Below are positions 53,671 to 63,098 of a stretch of 64,000 bases of DNA, in pieces (the first letter of the stretch is position 1; each line of letters begins with the position of its first letter). The DNA is taken from NCBI GenBank assembly GCA_047605645.1, contig JASGFJ010000024.1, positions 15,520-79,519 on the forward strand, given 5' to 3'. The stretch is from UBA1309 sp047605645 (GTDB lineage: Bacteria > Bacteroidota > Bacteroidia > Bacteroidales > Dysgonomonadaceae). The notes below the pieces were generated by a model, which worked only from the letters and a program-made list of their open reading frames with translations, was not told the origin of the DNA and did not search any database. A program made the translations under genes and the position numbers.

Positions 53671-55233
53671 ATGAAATTGATTAATCAGACAAATAGTATC
53701 AAACAGATAAGCGCAGTCTTGCTGTTGTGTATCGCATTCTTCCTCTCTGCATGTTCTTCCGGAGAAAAATTATTTGAAGACAAAGATAATGGTAATCAGG
53801 TTACTTTGCGTTTCTCAGTGGGAGGAATAAAAGACCAGACAACAGAAATGTTGACCCGTTCGGGGCAGATCTCCGAAGAGGTTTTCTCTAAAGATGAAGG
53901 CAGTGGGCTGATGATGTCGTGTACTTTGGAGCTGGACACTGCCTCTACTTCCAAAACCCGGTCGTCAAGTCCGATGGCTTCCGGTGTACATTATCGCATT
54001 GTGGCCTATCAGGGAACTCATATTATGGGAATTGCCGATGGGATAGCAGGCTCCCAGGATGCTACTCTTTCATTGCTTCCCGGTACTCACCGGATTGTTG
54101 CTTATTCCTACAACAGCACTTCTCCGCTGCCGCCACACGATCATATTCATTCTCTTTCTTCTGCAGATGATTTTCTATGGACAACCGTGGGCGATAAAAC
54201 TGTTACGGCCGGAGCTACCGAAGATATTTCGTTGGTGTTTGTGCATCAACGCAGTGTGATAAAGGTTGTTGCAGATGCTTCGGTGCTGGTGCAGGATGCC
54301 GATTATGCCAGTCTGAACGGAGTCGGAGAGATTGTGCAGGATGTTACAGCATTGGTGATGAGCTCGTATAATGTGGATTTCAATATTATTACCGGAGGCA
54401 TGGCTGCAAACGGAAGTTCGAATACGGTAACTCCTGCCAGGCAGGGAATAGGCCTGTCCAAAGCACCTTATGTCGAAGTGTATACGTATCCGATAGGAAC
54501 AGCTCCCACGCATGTGACGTTTTCGAATATACAATTTTCGAGTCAGCCTACCACCCATAGCAAAATGGTTGCATTCTCAGGAAAGACTTTGGCATCCGGC
54601 TGCCGTTATACGCTGACTGCCAAATTCCGCAATAAGTGCGGTGCTTTTGTCGCGCCTGCCGGACAGGTGGGAGCCTGGAAAGAATTTAAGTGTCACAATT
54701 TAGGAGCGACTACAAGTTTGAACCCGTTTGTTCCTGCTGCCGGTCTGCACGGAGCCAAATATCGTTTTGGTGTGAAAACGGCGAGCTTGTCGATGGCGAA
54801 AGATCAGAGCAATGCCGGAGCGGTTTCAAACTGGACGACTTTGCCGTTTCAAAATTCGGGCGATTGGATCAGTTCTAATGACCCGTGCGGTTCTTCCGAT
54901 TGGCGTGTACCGACTGACACAGAATGGAACAATGTTATAGTTAATAATGCCGTATCATTCGCTCCCAATGCCGATTGGACTCCGGATGCTGATAATTTCA
55001 GTTCCGGCCGTTATTTCGGAGATAACTTGTTTTTGCCAACCCCGGGATACCGGAGAGGTTTGGAATACAATGGCGAATTGTCAAGTAGAGGTAAAAATGG
55101 CTATTATTGGAGCAGTGTGGATAATAGCTCAGGGACTACCTCTGCATATTATTTGCTTTCGGGAGATGTGTCGCTGCGTGTTGCAAATGCAAGCCGTACC
55201 AACGCGTTTTCCGTTCGATGTATACGTAATTAA
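53671..55233 (+). CDS. FISUMP-domain, fimbrillin-like surface lipoprotein
   Basis: A lipoprotein signal (Cys28 in FFLSAC) is followed by a fimbrillin-like N-terminal region (about 40-320: VTLRFSVGG, a Ser-rich stretch, THIMGIADGIAGSQDATLSLLPGTHRIVAYSYN). The C-terminal FISUMP domain (about 330-520) has WKEFKCHNLGATT, YRFGVKT, DPCGSSDWRVPTDTEW, FLPTPGYRRGLEYNGELSSRGKNGYYWSS and a final RCIRN. These are surface-exposed structural or adhesive proteins; the fimbrillin-like part may be an anchor or tip subunit. It forms a two-gene unit with the small upstream gene. The repeat tracts upstream raise the possibility of variable expression. Confidence 0.85.
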   Translation: MKLINQTNSIKQISAVLLLCIAFFLSACSSGEKLFEDKDNGNQVTLRFSVGGIKDQTTEMLTRSGQISEEVFSKDEGSGLMMSCTLELDTASTSKTRSSSPMASGVHYRIVAYQGTHIMGIADGIAGSQDATLSLLPGTHRIVAYSYNSTSPLPPHDHIHSLSSADDFLWTTVGDKTVTAGATEDISLVFVHQRSVIKVVADASVLVQDADYASLNGVGEIVQDVTALVMSSYNVDFNIITGGMAANGSSNTVTPARQGIGLSKAPYVEVYTYPIGTAPTHVTFSNIQFSSQPTTHSKMVAFSGKTLASGCRYTLTAKFRNKCGAFVAPAGQVGAWKEFKCHNLGATTSLNPFVPAAGLHGAKYRFGVKTASLSMAKDQSNAGAVSNWTTLPFQNSGDWISSNDPCGSSDWRVPTDTEWNNVIVNNAVSFAPNADWTPDADNFSSGRYFGDNLFLPTPGYRRGLEYNGELSSRGKNGYYWSSVDNSSGTTSAYYLLSGDVSLRVANASRTNAFSVRCIRN

Positions 55234-55444
55234 ATGCATGCAATAGGTATATATCGTTCAGCCGCTGGTCCTATTTTGTTTATTCTTTCTCTAAAACATA
55301 TTCGGTTGTTGATGGAGATGCAACGAGAATTCTTTATAGGATGATATCTTCGCTGTTGTCCAAAATAGATATTCGAATAAAAATATACCAAGAGAAATAC
55401 AGGTCGGGTATTCCATCGGGAATACACTATGTTATTCCGGCCTG

Positions 55445-55452
55445 TATATTTG
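55445..55452 (+). promoter_or_regulatory. Candidate -7 box for a non-coding transcript
   Basis: TATATTTG matches TAnnTTTG exactly. It follows an inverted-repeat pair (GTATTCC/GGAATAC) that could be a regulator site. There is no coding frame after it, only structured sequence and a terminator. Confidence 0.4.
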
Positions 55453-55880
55453 TAAATTAAGCAAATTCAGTTCTCCGACAACATGCTGTGACAGCATCGG
55501 GAGAACAAGTAATTTTTGTAGTTTTGGAACCCTTTCTACTGTGAAGTAGGGAGGGTTTATGAGCTCGAAGTTATCTATTGAAATAAAAGGGATTGCTTCC
55601 TTCTTATTTATTGCAGGCTTTTATTGTAATAAGCAAATTCGTATTGAAGCCTTAAAAAAATGAAATCATTTATTGGGGCTATTCTGAGAAGGTTTTTATT
55701 GCAGTTTTCAATTCAAATTGGGAAAAATAAAATCCTTACAAACGTTTTAATATAAATGCATTGGAATAATAGTTGGGTCTTTAATGCATTCGTATTATAA
55801 TCAAATGTAAAATCGACATATTGTAATCAAACAGCAAACCTCCCGATACTCTAACCGGGAGGTTTGCTGTTTGATTTTTA
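55453..55880 (+). ncRNA. Candidate structured small RNA of about 420 bases
   Basis: The segment has a promoter-like box at its start, two clear hairpins and a 19-bp Rho-independent terminator at its end, with no sustained reading frame. Hairpin A pairs TTCTCC/GGAGAA around an inner ATGCTGT/ACAGCAT. Hairpin B pairs AACCCT/AGGGTT and CTAC/GTAG. The structures and boundaries are read by eye. The alternative is an untranslated tail of the FISUMP gene, 220 bases upstream. No known RNA family is recognised. Confidence 0.25.
55827..55874 (+). terminator. Very strong terminator hairpin
   Basis: A perfect 19-bp inverted repeat (TCAAACAGCAAACCTCCCG and its complement) with a 10-base loop is followed by TTTTTA. 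The nearest plus-strand gene ends nearly 600 bases before, so it may end a separate transcript. It could also help stop the minus-strand TPR gene. Confidence 0.85.
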
Positions 55881-56024
55881 TTCCGTATTCAAAAAAGGAA
55901 TGCAGATTCCGCTTTTATAAAAAATAATCGAGGATTTCGATCTTCTGATTATCTGCGGCGATGAAGAAGCATCGTATTATCTCCATTGTTTAGTATACAG
56001 ATGTCGCGGAAACATACCTGATGG

Positions 56025-59000
56025 TTATTTCACGGCATATTGTTTGTTATCCGTTTCGTTCACTTGTTCCATAAATTGACGGAAGCTGTTGTATTGTTCC
56101 GGAGTTACAATTTCACTTTTGCGACGGAATATGCGGGTGCCTACTAAATTGCCATTGCCCGATTTTCTGAATGTTATGTCGTAGCTGGCATTGGCGCATT
56201 CTAAATGTAAATCTTTCGGTGTTTCTACAAAAGTAAGTCCCTGAGGTAAGACCAGTTCAATACTTTCTGTATTTTCTTCTTCACCAAAGAAAGCCCATAA
56301 TTCGAACGGGGTATTTCTTTTTTCGAGACTTAAGTCTTCCATTGAAGAGAATTTGTCAAACCAAGGCATGCTCAGCACTTTCATTCCCGCCACATCCTGT
56401 ATCGCTTTCTTAATTTCTAATGTACATGTCATCATTACGCTATCGGAAAGATTATCCAGGTTGGTGAAATTCAAGTCTGTAATCTTCACCGGAGTCTTGT
56501 AGTCCGCCGCTATGGATTGTGTCAAGTTTTTGACACGTTCTTCTTCTCCGAGATCGCGATACGCATTGCGTATCGAAGAAGCAGTAGATGCATAATAGGT
56601 AGAATGGTGGGTTATCAGGAAATCGTTATCATTGAATGTTACCTTATTATACCGTAATGTGGCATTCTGCGGACGAAAAGACATTCCCATCTTCAATAGT
56701 TTGTCTTTAGCAGCGTCGCTTCCGAAAGGAATCGGAAGGATGTTTGCTTCCAAATCCATAGATTCGGCTGCGCCGAAGGGAAGATGTGAATCTGTGAGTT
56801 CGAGATAATATGTTTTCCCTTCAATATTTAATTGTGCGATGCAATGATTGAAGTTGATTGTGGGAAGCGTCAACAGGTTTCGTCCGTTGTCGCGAGTGGA
56901 TATAAGTACAAGATTGGCATCGATTCCTGATTCCCTGCACAATGCAACAAAGAGGGTCGACATATCCTTGCAATCTCCCAGACGTGTCGTAATGGTACGG
57001 GATGCTTTTTGCGGAACAAAATTACTTTGCATAAACGGAACACTGGAGTACGTAATGTTCCGGAGTATATAATCATAAAATAGTTTTGCTTTTTGCAGCT
57101 GGCTATCTTGTTCGTGCCCTTTCAGAATGGTTGCCCGTGTTTCTTTCAGTACATAATCCGGCCAGAATTTGCTGGTGGTAAGGTCACGATACCAGTTGCC
57201 GACAAATTTCCAGTCGGGAATACTCGAAAAGAACAAAGTGGGTACTAAATCGTACAGTGAACTCATGTACGTTTCCCTTTTAAGTGCAGGTTGGTTTTCC
57301 GATTTCCATGTATATAGTTTCATCCCTTCTACTTCGCTGATAGTGGGCTCTGTTGTGCCATTCGCAACCATGTATTTGAATGTTTGGCCTTTAGGCACTA
57401 AAATGCTGTATTGGCTTAATATGGATGGCATGGTATATCGCAGCGGAAACTGGTCGAAAAATTGTGTGGCCAATTCACCCGACGAGAAATCCTGAATGCG
57501 GTAATCGAGGTGTAACACGTCGCCGATTTCAAGGTTGGTAAAAACAACCTGGTTATCACTGGATTCCGCTTTTATAACGTTCCCCGATGATTTCAGAACT
57601 TCAGCCTTGGCAATGATCAGTTTCTGAGAATTGCTGTTGTAGCCGATTCCATATTGCTTCCATGCATCGATTCCGGCCTGATTTAAAATCTTTATTGCAA
57701 TTTCGGTATGATATTCTTTAGCTCCTTCAGGATATACAACGAGTTCATTATTGTTGAGAACAATCACCGCATTGTCTTCCGGATAATCCTGTGCTGTCGG
57801 AGTCTTTGCGATAAGTGCCGGTAAATTATTTTTAGGGAATAGCTCGAAAACCTCCTTTTTGTTTTCGAGAAGACGCAGCTGTGAACGCGAATCGTACGAG
57901 GTCGGATCATAGTAAATTGCCCGGCTGAAACTCTCTTTGGCTTTTGCTTCGTCTTTCATTCCTTTGAAAATATATCCTCTCGAATTATAAACGTTTGCCA
58001 TATAAGGGGACAGCTTCAGGGTTAGATCGTTCGTCTTGAGTGCTTCATCGTAACGTTGCATCTTATAATAAGTAGATGAGAGATTGTCTAAAAAGCCGCT
58101 TGCATAAGGCATTGCAGATATTCTTTCCTTTAATATATTGATGGCTTCATTGGTTTTTCCTTGTTCCATATAAATGCCGGAAAGCATTCCGTATGCTCTT
58201 GCAACAAAATATTTTTTACAGAAGTCTTCTACCACCGAAGTTGCTTGCGGAGAGTTTTTGGAAATATTGTTTTCTATGGCCCAGTTGAGATACATAAATT
58301 CGTAATTGTATGGATATAAGGCATAGAATTTTCGTCCCAGAGCGATGATATCCTCGATTCTTTTTTGTTTCGAAGCCAGAGACAATTCCCAACCCTGGAG
58401 TATCAGGTTATCACCATACAGTGTCTTTGCTTTCTCGAAGATAGCTGTAGCTTCCGTAAATTTTTCTGATCTTATAGCATCGTTGAAGAATTCTTGAAGA
58501 GCCATAAAGGATTCGGGGTCGTTCCGTTTTATGTTTTCCTTTTCTTTGTCATAGTCTGTTTGGTTTTTAGCCCGTATATAAGCTTCCGACAAACGATAGG
58601 ATATTAAAGAGGAATTCGGCGAACGTACCTCAAGCTGTTTAAGTATTTCTGTTGCTTCGAAAGCTTTGTCATTGCGCAGATATACTTCAGCTAAAAGCAG
58701 ATAATTAATGGCATTCTCCGGGTCGGTTTTTATTTTATCCTCAAAATAAGTTTCCGCAAAAAAAGGCAACATACTTTGAGGGGAGCTTGGAGCGGCTTTT
58801 GTGTATTCTGAATAAACGGCTTCATCATTTAGCCCTTGTATTGGATTTCCATCAGCATCAGTCAGGCGCAAGAGAAAGTTGGCAGCCGATATGTCGCTTT
58901 GGCCGATTTGAACCAGAATGCGGTTGGTTCCCTTGTTCAGTTTGACCTTATAACCGTAAATGTCCAAATCACAATTGCGTTCCTCCGGCACTGATGCGAC

Positions 59001-59789
59001 CAAAGCGTCGTTTACCCATATTTTTAAGGAGCCGGATGTTCCGGTTCTCATATATACTTCCTGCTCAACCGGACTTTTGACGAACGACTGTGCATAAGCG
59101 ATGATGTTGTTGAGGCTGAAGTAGTAATCGAAGCTGAACCAATTGTCAGGCCTGTTATAAGGAGGAGTATACCATTTGATTGTGGCTCTTACCTTATTCG
59201 TGAAGGTGTCTGTTACCAGCGGTTTGTCTACGACATTCCAGTCTTTTGTAAATCCGCTACCTGAAATATTGTCGAATTCGCCCACTACCTGCCAGTGGTT
59301 CACAGAACCCATTTTCGCGAAGTATTCGTTTGCCTTTTGCCTGTTATTGACGAAGAAAGCGTAATTTCCCAATTGACAATTTACCATGGCTTTTAATGTT
59401 CCGTTCAATTTCGGGTCGGATGATAATTGTTCCAAAAAAGCCAGTCTCTGGGGAGCTATAAAATCCCGGGAGGAAAATGTGAAGGGCAGGGTAAAAAGTC
59501 CGTATAAATAAGGGTAAGGAGTCGTGCTGTTTTGATAAAAGCTTCGGAAACTTTCGAAAGCATTGTCTTCTTTCTGATCCATCCAGTCGAGAAGACTCAG
59601 ACTCAGGAACGCGTCTGCTTTTGTTGCCGGCATCTTTGTGGCCTCTGTAAAGAGTATGCGCGCGGTTTTTCGGTCATTTTTCAAGAACGATTCCCAACCT
59701 TTCTGATAACTTGTAGGCTTTGAGGCCTCAATCGTACTTGTTAATAAGAATACTGCAAGCAGTGGGAGAAGACGAAGTCTGGTTAACAT
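56025..59789 (-). CDS. TPR/DUF3857/transglutaminase-like exported protein
   Basis: The 1254-residue protein has a signal peptide (1-22) and a long helical region with TPR-like repeats (about 25-160 and 350-660). A region at about 160-330 contains WFSFDYYFSLNNIIAYAQSFVK. A DUF3857 domain lies at about 670-830. A transglutaminase core at about 905-1020 carries catalytic Cys940 (RLGDCKDMS), the His in NFNHCIA and the Asp in LELTDSHLPFG. A DUF3858-like end closes the protein. Such proteins are periplasmic and may crosslink or cleave peptide bonds; the substrate is unknown. A -7-like box lies upstream on the minus strand. Length and order are intact. Confidence 0.85.
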   Translation of the reverse strand: MLTRLRLLPLLAVFLLTSTIEASKPTSYQKGWESFLKNDRKTARILFTEATKMPATKADAFLSLSLLDWMDQKEDNAFESFRSFYQNSTTPYPYLYGLFTLPFTFSSRDFIAPQRLAFLEQLSSDPKLNGTLKAMVNCQLGNYAFFVNNRQKANEYFAKMGSVNHWQVVGEFDNISGSGFTKDWNVVDKPLVTDTFTNKVRATIKWYTPPYNRPDNWFSFDYYFSLNNIIAYAQSFVKSPVEQEVYMRTGTSGSLKIWVNDALVASVPEERNCDLDIYGYKVKLNKGTNRILVQIGQSDISAANFLLRLTDADGNPIQGLNDEAVYSEYTKAAPSSPQSMLPFFAETYFEDKIKTDPENAINYLLLAEVYLRNDKAFEATEILKQLEVRSPNSSLISYRLSEAYIRAKNQTDYDKEKENIKRNDPESFMALQEFFNDAIRSEKFTEATAIFEKAKTLYGDNLILQGWELSLASKQKRIEDIIALGRKFYALYPYNYEFMYLNWAIENNISKNSPQATSVVEDFCKKYFVARAYGMLSGIYMEQGKTNEAINILKERISAMPYASGFLDNLSSTYYKMQRYDEALKTNDLTLKLSPYMANVYNSRGYIFKGMKDEAKAKESFSRAIYYDPTSYDSRSQLRLLENKKEVFELFPKNNLPALIAKTPTAQDYPEDNAVIVLNNNELVVYPEGAKEYHTEIAIKILNQAGIDAWKQYGIGYNSNSQKLIIAKAEVLKSSGNVIKAESSDNQVVFTNLEIGDVLHLDYRIQDFSSGELATQFFDQFPLRYTMPSILSQYSILVPKGQTFKYMVANGTTEPTISEVEGMKLYTWKSENQPALKRETYMSSLYDLVPTLFFSSIPDWKFVGNWYRDLTTSKFWPDYVLKETRATILKGHEQDSQLQKAKLFYDYILRNITYSSVPFMQSNFVPQKASRTITTRLGDCKDMSTLFVALCRESGIDANLVLISTRDNGRNLLTLPTINFNHCIAQLNIEGKTYYLELTDSHLPFGAAESMDLEANILPIPFGSDAAKDKLLKMGMSFRPQNATLRYNKVTFNDNDFLITHHSTYYASTASSIRNAYRDLGEEERVKNLTQSIAADYKTPVKITDLNFTNLDNLSDSVMMTCTLEIKKAIQDVAGMKVLSMPWFDKFSSMEDLSLEKRNTPFELWAFFGEEENTESIELVLPQGLTFVETPKDLHLECANASYDITFRKSGNGNLVGTRIFRRKSEIVTPEQYNSFRQFMEQVNETDNKQYAVK

Positions 59790-60235
59790 GCGTGTTTAAT
59801 TTTATAAATGTTAGTAAAATATATAAGTTCGTCTAAGAGTGAGTTGATGCAAAGATGCAAATAATTTTCATTTACTCTAAACTAAATGTAAACAATTTAA
59901 ATCCATGTTTCTTTTATTCGGATTCATCCGGAGTTGATAAAGAGGGAGTCTGAATCAGTTTTTTTCTTATAAATATTCCCTACTCACACCTCCTGATAGA
60001 AAAACAGAATCGGTACCTCATCCAAATTCACTGCTTAGAAAAAAAAGAGCTTTATTATGTAGAGGAATAAACAACCGGTAATTCCATAAATGGATGAAAA
60101 AAAATAGTAATATCACTTTCCTTATTTTCCTTCAGACCTGTGCTTATCCGATTTATCACCCAATACCCCCGATTCAAGCCCGAGAGAGCGGGATTGATTT
60201 TGAGAAAAAGATGAATATAAAAAATAGGATAGTGT
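59790..60235. other. 446-base spacer between two minus-strand genes
   Basis: It contains the candidate minus-strand promoter at 59850-59857. A short plus-strand frame beginning at 60094 overlaps the small lipoprotein gene antisense and is rejected. The rest is AT-rich with nothing recognisable. Confidence 0.55.
59850..59857 (-). promoter_or_regulatory. Candidate -7 box for the TPR/transglutaminase gene
   Basis: On the minus strand CATCTTTG, followed by CATC, lies 60 bases before the start codon. It is one base from TAnnTTTG. Confidence 0.35.
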
Positions 60236-60634
60236 TTATTTATAGTCTTTCGGCTCGATGCGCAGCTTGGATATCAGCTTATGCGCAGTGTCATAAAATT
60301 CATAATTGAAATTTACATTCATCGTCCGGAGAAATTTCATCTCTTCCGAGGTTTGGATGGATGTGATGATAAATCCTTTTCGTTCTGTTTCAAACTCATG
60401 CTTGTTGAATGCAGCCGAATCGAGCAAGGTAATTGTGTATTTATATACTAAATTTCGTCCGGGCTCCGCAATAACAGTGTCAAGTCGGGTATCGTCAGTG
60501 AGCTTGACTGGGCAATTGGCCGATGCGCTTTTTGCAATTTCTTTCAATTGAGCATCTGTCTTTTTCTCCTTAGAACAACTATACAGCGTTATTGCTGAGA
60601 TGCATACTATAAAAAGTAATTTGTATGTTTTCAT
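60236..60634 (-). CDS. Small lipoprotein of unknown function
   Basis: The 132-residue protein has a lipoprotein signal (Cys20 in TLYSC) and a mature part with an NTF2-like or two-layer alpha/beta appearance. Segments include LKEIAKSASANCPVKLTDDTRLDTVIAEPGRNLVYKYT and an amphipathic FNYEFYDTAHKLISKLRIEP end. I do not recognise the family with certainty; similar small lipoproteins are common in Bacteroidetes. It lies upstream of the TPR gene on the same strand, separated by about 450 bases. Function unknown. Confidence 0.8.
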   Translation of the reverse strand: MKTYKLLFIVCISAITLYSCSKEKKTDAQLKEIAKSASANCPVKLTDDTRLDTVIAEPGRNLVYKYTITLLDSAAFNKHEFETERKGFIITSIQTSEEMKFLRTMNVNFNYEFYDTAHKLISKLRIEPKDYK

Positions 60635-60869
60635 CCGGTTACATTTTTATGATTAGAGGGTGTGGAACTCGCTTGATTTTTAAATTATTGTATTGGACGA
60701 TTTCATAAAAATCACACTTCGTTTCCTGTTGAAATTTCTTTATGACATAAAAATAGGAATAATATTTTGCATATTTTCTTTTTTCTTAAATTTACCTTTG
60801 AAAAAGTATTTATAAGCCCCGGAGGCAAGAAAGATTTGCAAACTGAGGTTCTCAACACAATATTATATG

Positions 60870-60877
60870 TATATTTG
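60870..60877 (+). promoter_or_regulatory. Candidate -7 box for the aminopeptidase C gene
   Basis: TATATTTG followed by CG lies 51 bases before the ATG at 60928 and matches TAnnTTTG. The -33 element is unclear. Confidence 0.45.
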
Positions 60878-60927
60878 CGCCTATTGTAAATATTTTTATC
60901 GAGGTAACTGTTTCAATCATTTTGTTT

Positions 60928-62124
60928 ATGAAGAGAATTTTTATGCTGCCTGTATGTTTGATATTGGCATTGTCACTTCAGGCACAGGCGCCAAAGGACA
61001 CGACTGCCGGCACAGGGTATAAGTTTACGGTTGTTAAAGAAAATCCGATTACATCTGTCAAAAATCAGGCAAACAGCGGAACCTGCTGGAGCTATTCCGG
61101 TGTTGGCTTTTTGGAGTCAGAATTAATTAAATCAGGGAAAGGAACACTGGATTTGTCGGAAATGTATATTGTTCGTCGTAACTACGAAGACAAAGCTGCG
61201 AAATTTGTCCGTTTGGGCGGAAAGTTGAATTTTGGTCAGGGAGGTTCATTTGCTGATGTGGTAGGTACTCTGGATGAATATGGTGTATTGCCCAACAGCG
61301 ATTATGAAGGACTGAATTATGGAGAACCCAAAAATAGCCATGGAGAACTGGAAGGTGTTTTGAGTAGCTATATCAAATCTCTGGTAGATAATAAAAAATT
61401 ATCGACGGCCTGGTTTTCCGGATTTAAGGGTATTCTGGATGCTTATTTGGGAAAAGTTCCACAGACTGTCAGTGTTGGAGGCAAATCTATGACACCGCAG
61501 GCTTATGCACAGTCTTTAGGTTTGAAATCGGATAATTATGTGTCTATCTCTTCTTTCACGCATCATCCCTTCTACAGTCAGTTTGCCATAGAAGTGCCGG
61601 ACAACTGGCGTTGGGCGAATTCCTATAATCTACCGCTGGATGAATTTATGCAGGTGATTGACAATGCAATTGAAAACGGATATACTGTGCTTTGGGGATC
61701 GGATGTGAGCGAGATTGGTTTCACCCGTGACGGATTGGCCGTAATTCCGGATCAGACAGCAGCCGAAAATATCGGTTCGGATCAAGCTCATTGGCTGGGA
61801 CTAAGCCAGACTGAAAAAAATAACGAATTGAAGAAAAAAATTAATGCCGGACCTGTTAAGGAATTGTCCATCACACAGGAGCTGCGCCAAAAAGCATACG
61901 ATAATTATGAGACTACAGACGATCATGGTATGCAGATTTATGGTATTGCCAAAGATCAAAACGGAACGAAATACTATATGGTGAAAAATTCCTGGGGCGA
62001 AGCCGGAAAATACAAAGGACTTTGGTATGCTTCCGAATCATTCGTCAGATATAAAACCCTGAACTATGTAGTCAATAAGAACGCTATCCCTAAAGAAATC
62101 CGGAAGAAACTGAATATTCAGTAA
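60928..62124 (+). CDS. Aminopeptidase C / bleomycin-hydrolase-type C1 cysteine peptidase
   Basis: The ATG at 60928 starts a signal peptide (MKRIFMLPVCLILALSLQAQ); a TTG two codons upstream is the alternative. The 398-residue enzyme matches PepC/BlmH: catalytic Cys53 in NQANSGTCWSYSG, His333 in TDDHGMQIYG and Asn354 in MVKNSWGE. The central helical region includes the GWxxGQGGSFADVVGTLDEYG-type segment. PepC removes N-terminal residues from peptides. Most characterised PepC enzymes are cytoplasmic, but this one carries a signal peptide, so it is probably periplasmic or secreted, as in other Bacteroidetes. Confidence 0.92.
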   Translation: MKRIFMLPVCLILALSLQAQAPKDTTAGTGYKFTVVKENPITSVKNQANSGTCWSYSGVGFLESELIKSGKGTLDLSEMYIVRRNYEDKAAKFVRLGGKLNFGQGGSFADVVGTLDEYGVLPNSDYEGLNYGEPKNSHGELEGVLSSYIKSLVDNKKLSTAWFSGFKGILDAYLGKVPQTVSVGGKSMTPQAYAQSLGLKSDNYVSISSFTHHPFYSQFAIEVPDNWRWANSYNLPLDEFMQVIDNAIENGYTVLWGSDVSEIGFTRDGLAVIPDQTAAENIGSDQAHWLGLSQTEKNNELKKKINAGPVKELSITQELRQKAYDNYETTDDHGMQIYGIAKDQNGTKYYMVKNSWGEAGKYKGLWYASESFVRYKTLNYVVNKNAIPKEIRKKLNIQ

Positions 62125-62169
62125 GCGGGGAATCGTATTCCAATTGCTCTAGAATTCATTTATAAATAA

Positions 62170-62213
62170 AATGGTTCGGTATTTATTGTCAGAGTCAATA
62201 ATACCGAACCATT
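62170..62213. terminator. Bidirectional terminator between convergent genes
   Basis: AATGGTTCGGTA (62170-62181) pairs with TACCGAACCATT (62202-62213), with inner pairing TATTG/CAATA. It has T residues after it and A residues before it, so it can serve the aminopeptidase gene and the rhodanese gene. Confidence 0.85.
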
Positions 62214-62242
62214 ATTTTTTTCGAAGCATACAGAACGGCCAA

Positions 62243-62563
62243 CTAGTGTCTGTTGGCTTCCATTAATGCTGCAAAATAATCCCAGCCACCTCCGTTGTAG
62301 ACCTTGCTGAATCCTGCCTGTTTCAGAAATTCTTTTGCATATTCGCTTCGGATACCGCTTTTACATATCACTACAATGTCTTGATAGGCAGAAAGCTGTT
62401 GGTAATTGTAGGGAAGCTCTTGTAGTGGAATATTTATGGATTCCTCAATATGTCCGTACATGTATTCCTCTTCGGTACGTACATCGACGATGATCAGTGA
62501 GTCAGAACTGAATATCGCTCCGGGAATATAAAATTCTTCGTAATCTTCTTTGTTATCTTCCAT
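62243..62563 (-). CDS. Rhodanese-like sulfurtransferase domain protein
   Basis: The 106-residue single-domain rhodanese has SLIIVDVRTEEEYMYGHIEESINIPLQEL and the active-site loop VICKSGIRS with Cys67. It has no signal peptide. It probably carries sulfur as a persulfide or acts in redox chemistry. It starts 8 bases after the thioredoxin gene, so the two are co-transcribed and may cooperate, since thioredoxin can reduce rhodanese persulfides. Confidence 0.93.
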   Translation of the reverse strand: MEDNKEDYEEFYIPGAIFSSDSLIIVDVRTEEEYMYGHIEESINIPLQELPYNYQQLSAYQDIVVICKSGIRSEYAKEFLKQAGFSKVYNGGGWDYFAALMEANRH

Positions 62564-62571
62564 TCTTAAAT

Positions 62572-62964
62572 TTATTCATCTTTTGGGTTTAATAAAGATT
62601 CTTTTCCGCTACCCAACAGGAGTTTATCAATGATTTTTCTCAGCTCGCTTTTGGGTGCAAGCCCTTGTGCCATACTTGGTGTTTTATCCATCGGAATAAA
62701 GAGAAGAGATGGAATGCTTCTGATGTTGAATAAAGTGGCAAGCTCTTGTTCAACTTCCGTATCCACTTTGTAGATATTGATTTGACCATTGTATTCTTCC
62801 GATAAGTCTTCCAATAACGGAGCCATTGTCTGGCAGGGGCCGCACCAGTCTGCATAAAAATCTATCAGTGCCGGTTTGTCTCCTAGATATTTCCATTCCG
62901 GATTCTTCTCATAATCGGCTATCTTCTCCAAAAAACCGGTTTTGGATAATTGTATCGTTCCCAT
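62572..62964 (-). CDS. Thioredoxin-family protein
   Basis: The 130-residue protein has the redox site WCGPCQTM (Cys41, Cys44) in FYADWCGPC, then APLLEDLSEEYNGQINIYKVDTE and the cis-Pro region IRSIPSLLFIP. It has an N-terminal extension but no signal peptide, so it is cytoplasmic. It reduces protein disulfides. A rhodanese gene follows after 8 bases. The N-terminal extension of about 20 residues is longer than in classic TrxA. Confidence 0.93.
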   Translation of the reverse strand: MGTIQLSKTGFLEKIADYEKNPEWKYLGDKPALIDFYADWCGPCQTMAPLLEDLSEEYNGQINIYKVDTEVEQELATLFNIRSIPSLLFIPMDKTPSMAQGLAPKSELRKIIDKLLLGSGKESLLNPKDE

Positions 62965-63047
62965 TTCTGTTGCGTCATAAAAATCGAGGTTAGAACACCC
63001 GGAAACGAAAATTGTTGTATCAACATCTTTTTTTATGCAATAAAAAA

Positions 63048-63074
63048 AGTCCGGGAAAAGTATATCCCCGGACT
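63048..63074 (-). terminator. Terminator after the porin gene
   Basis: AGTCCGGG (63048-63055) pairs perfectly with CCCGGACT (63067-63074). On the minus strand it is followed by a run of T residues. It ends the porin transcript about 25 bases past its stop. Confidence 0.82.
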
Positions 63075-63098
63075 CATTCTTTTTAAGATTGATCTTTT

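Larger units (their letters stand above)
55234..56024. other. 791-base non-coding stretch with strong secondary structure
   Basis: No open frame of credible length exists. It contains inverted repeats around 55400-55446, TATATTTG at 55445-55452, hairpins at 55471-55505 and 55528-55557, and a 19-bp terminator at 55827-55874. These form a possible transcription unit (separate entry). Confidence 0.6.

Noticed and set aside
60094..60309. 71-codon plus-strand frame
   Set aside because: It overlaps the well-supported small lipoprotein gene antisense and lacks family resemblance or a clean signal peptide.
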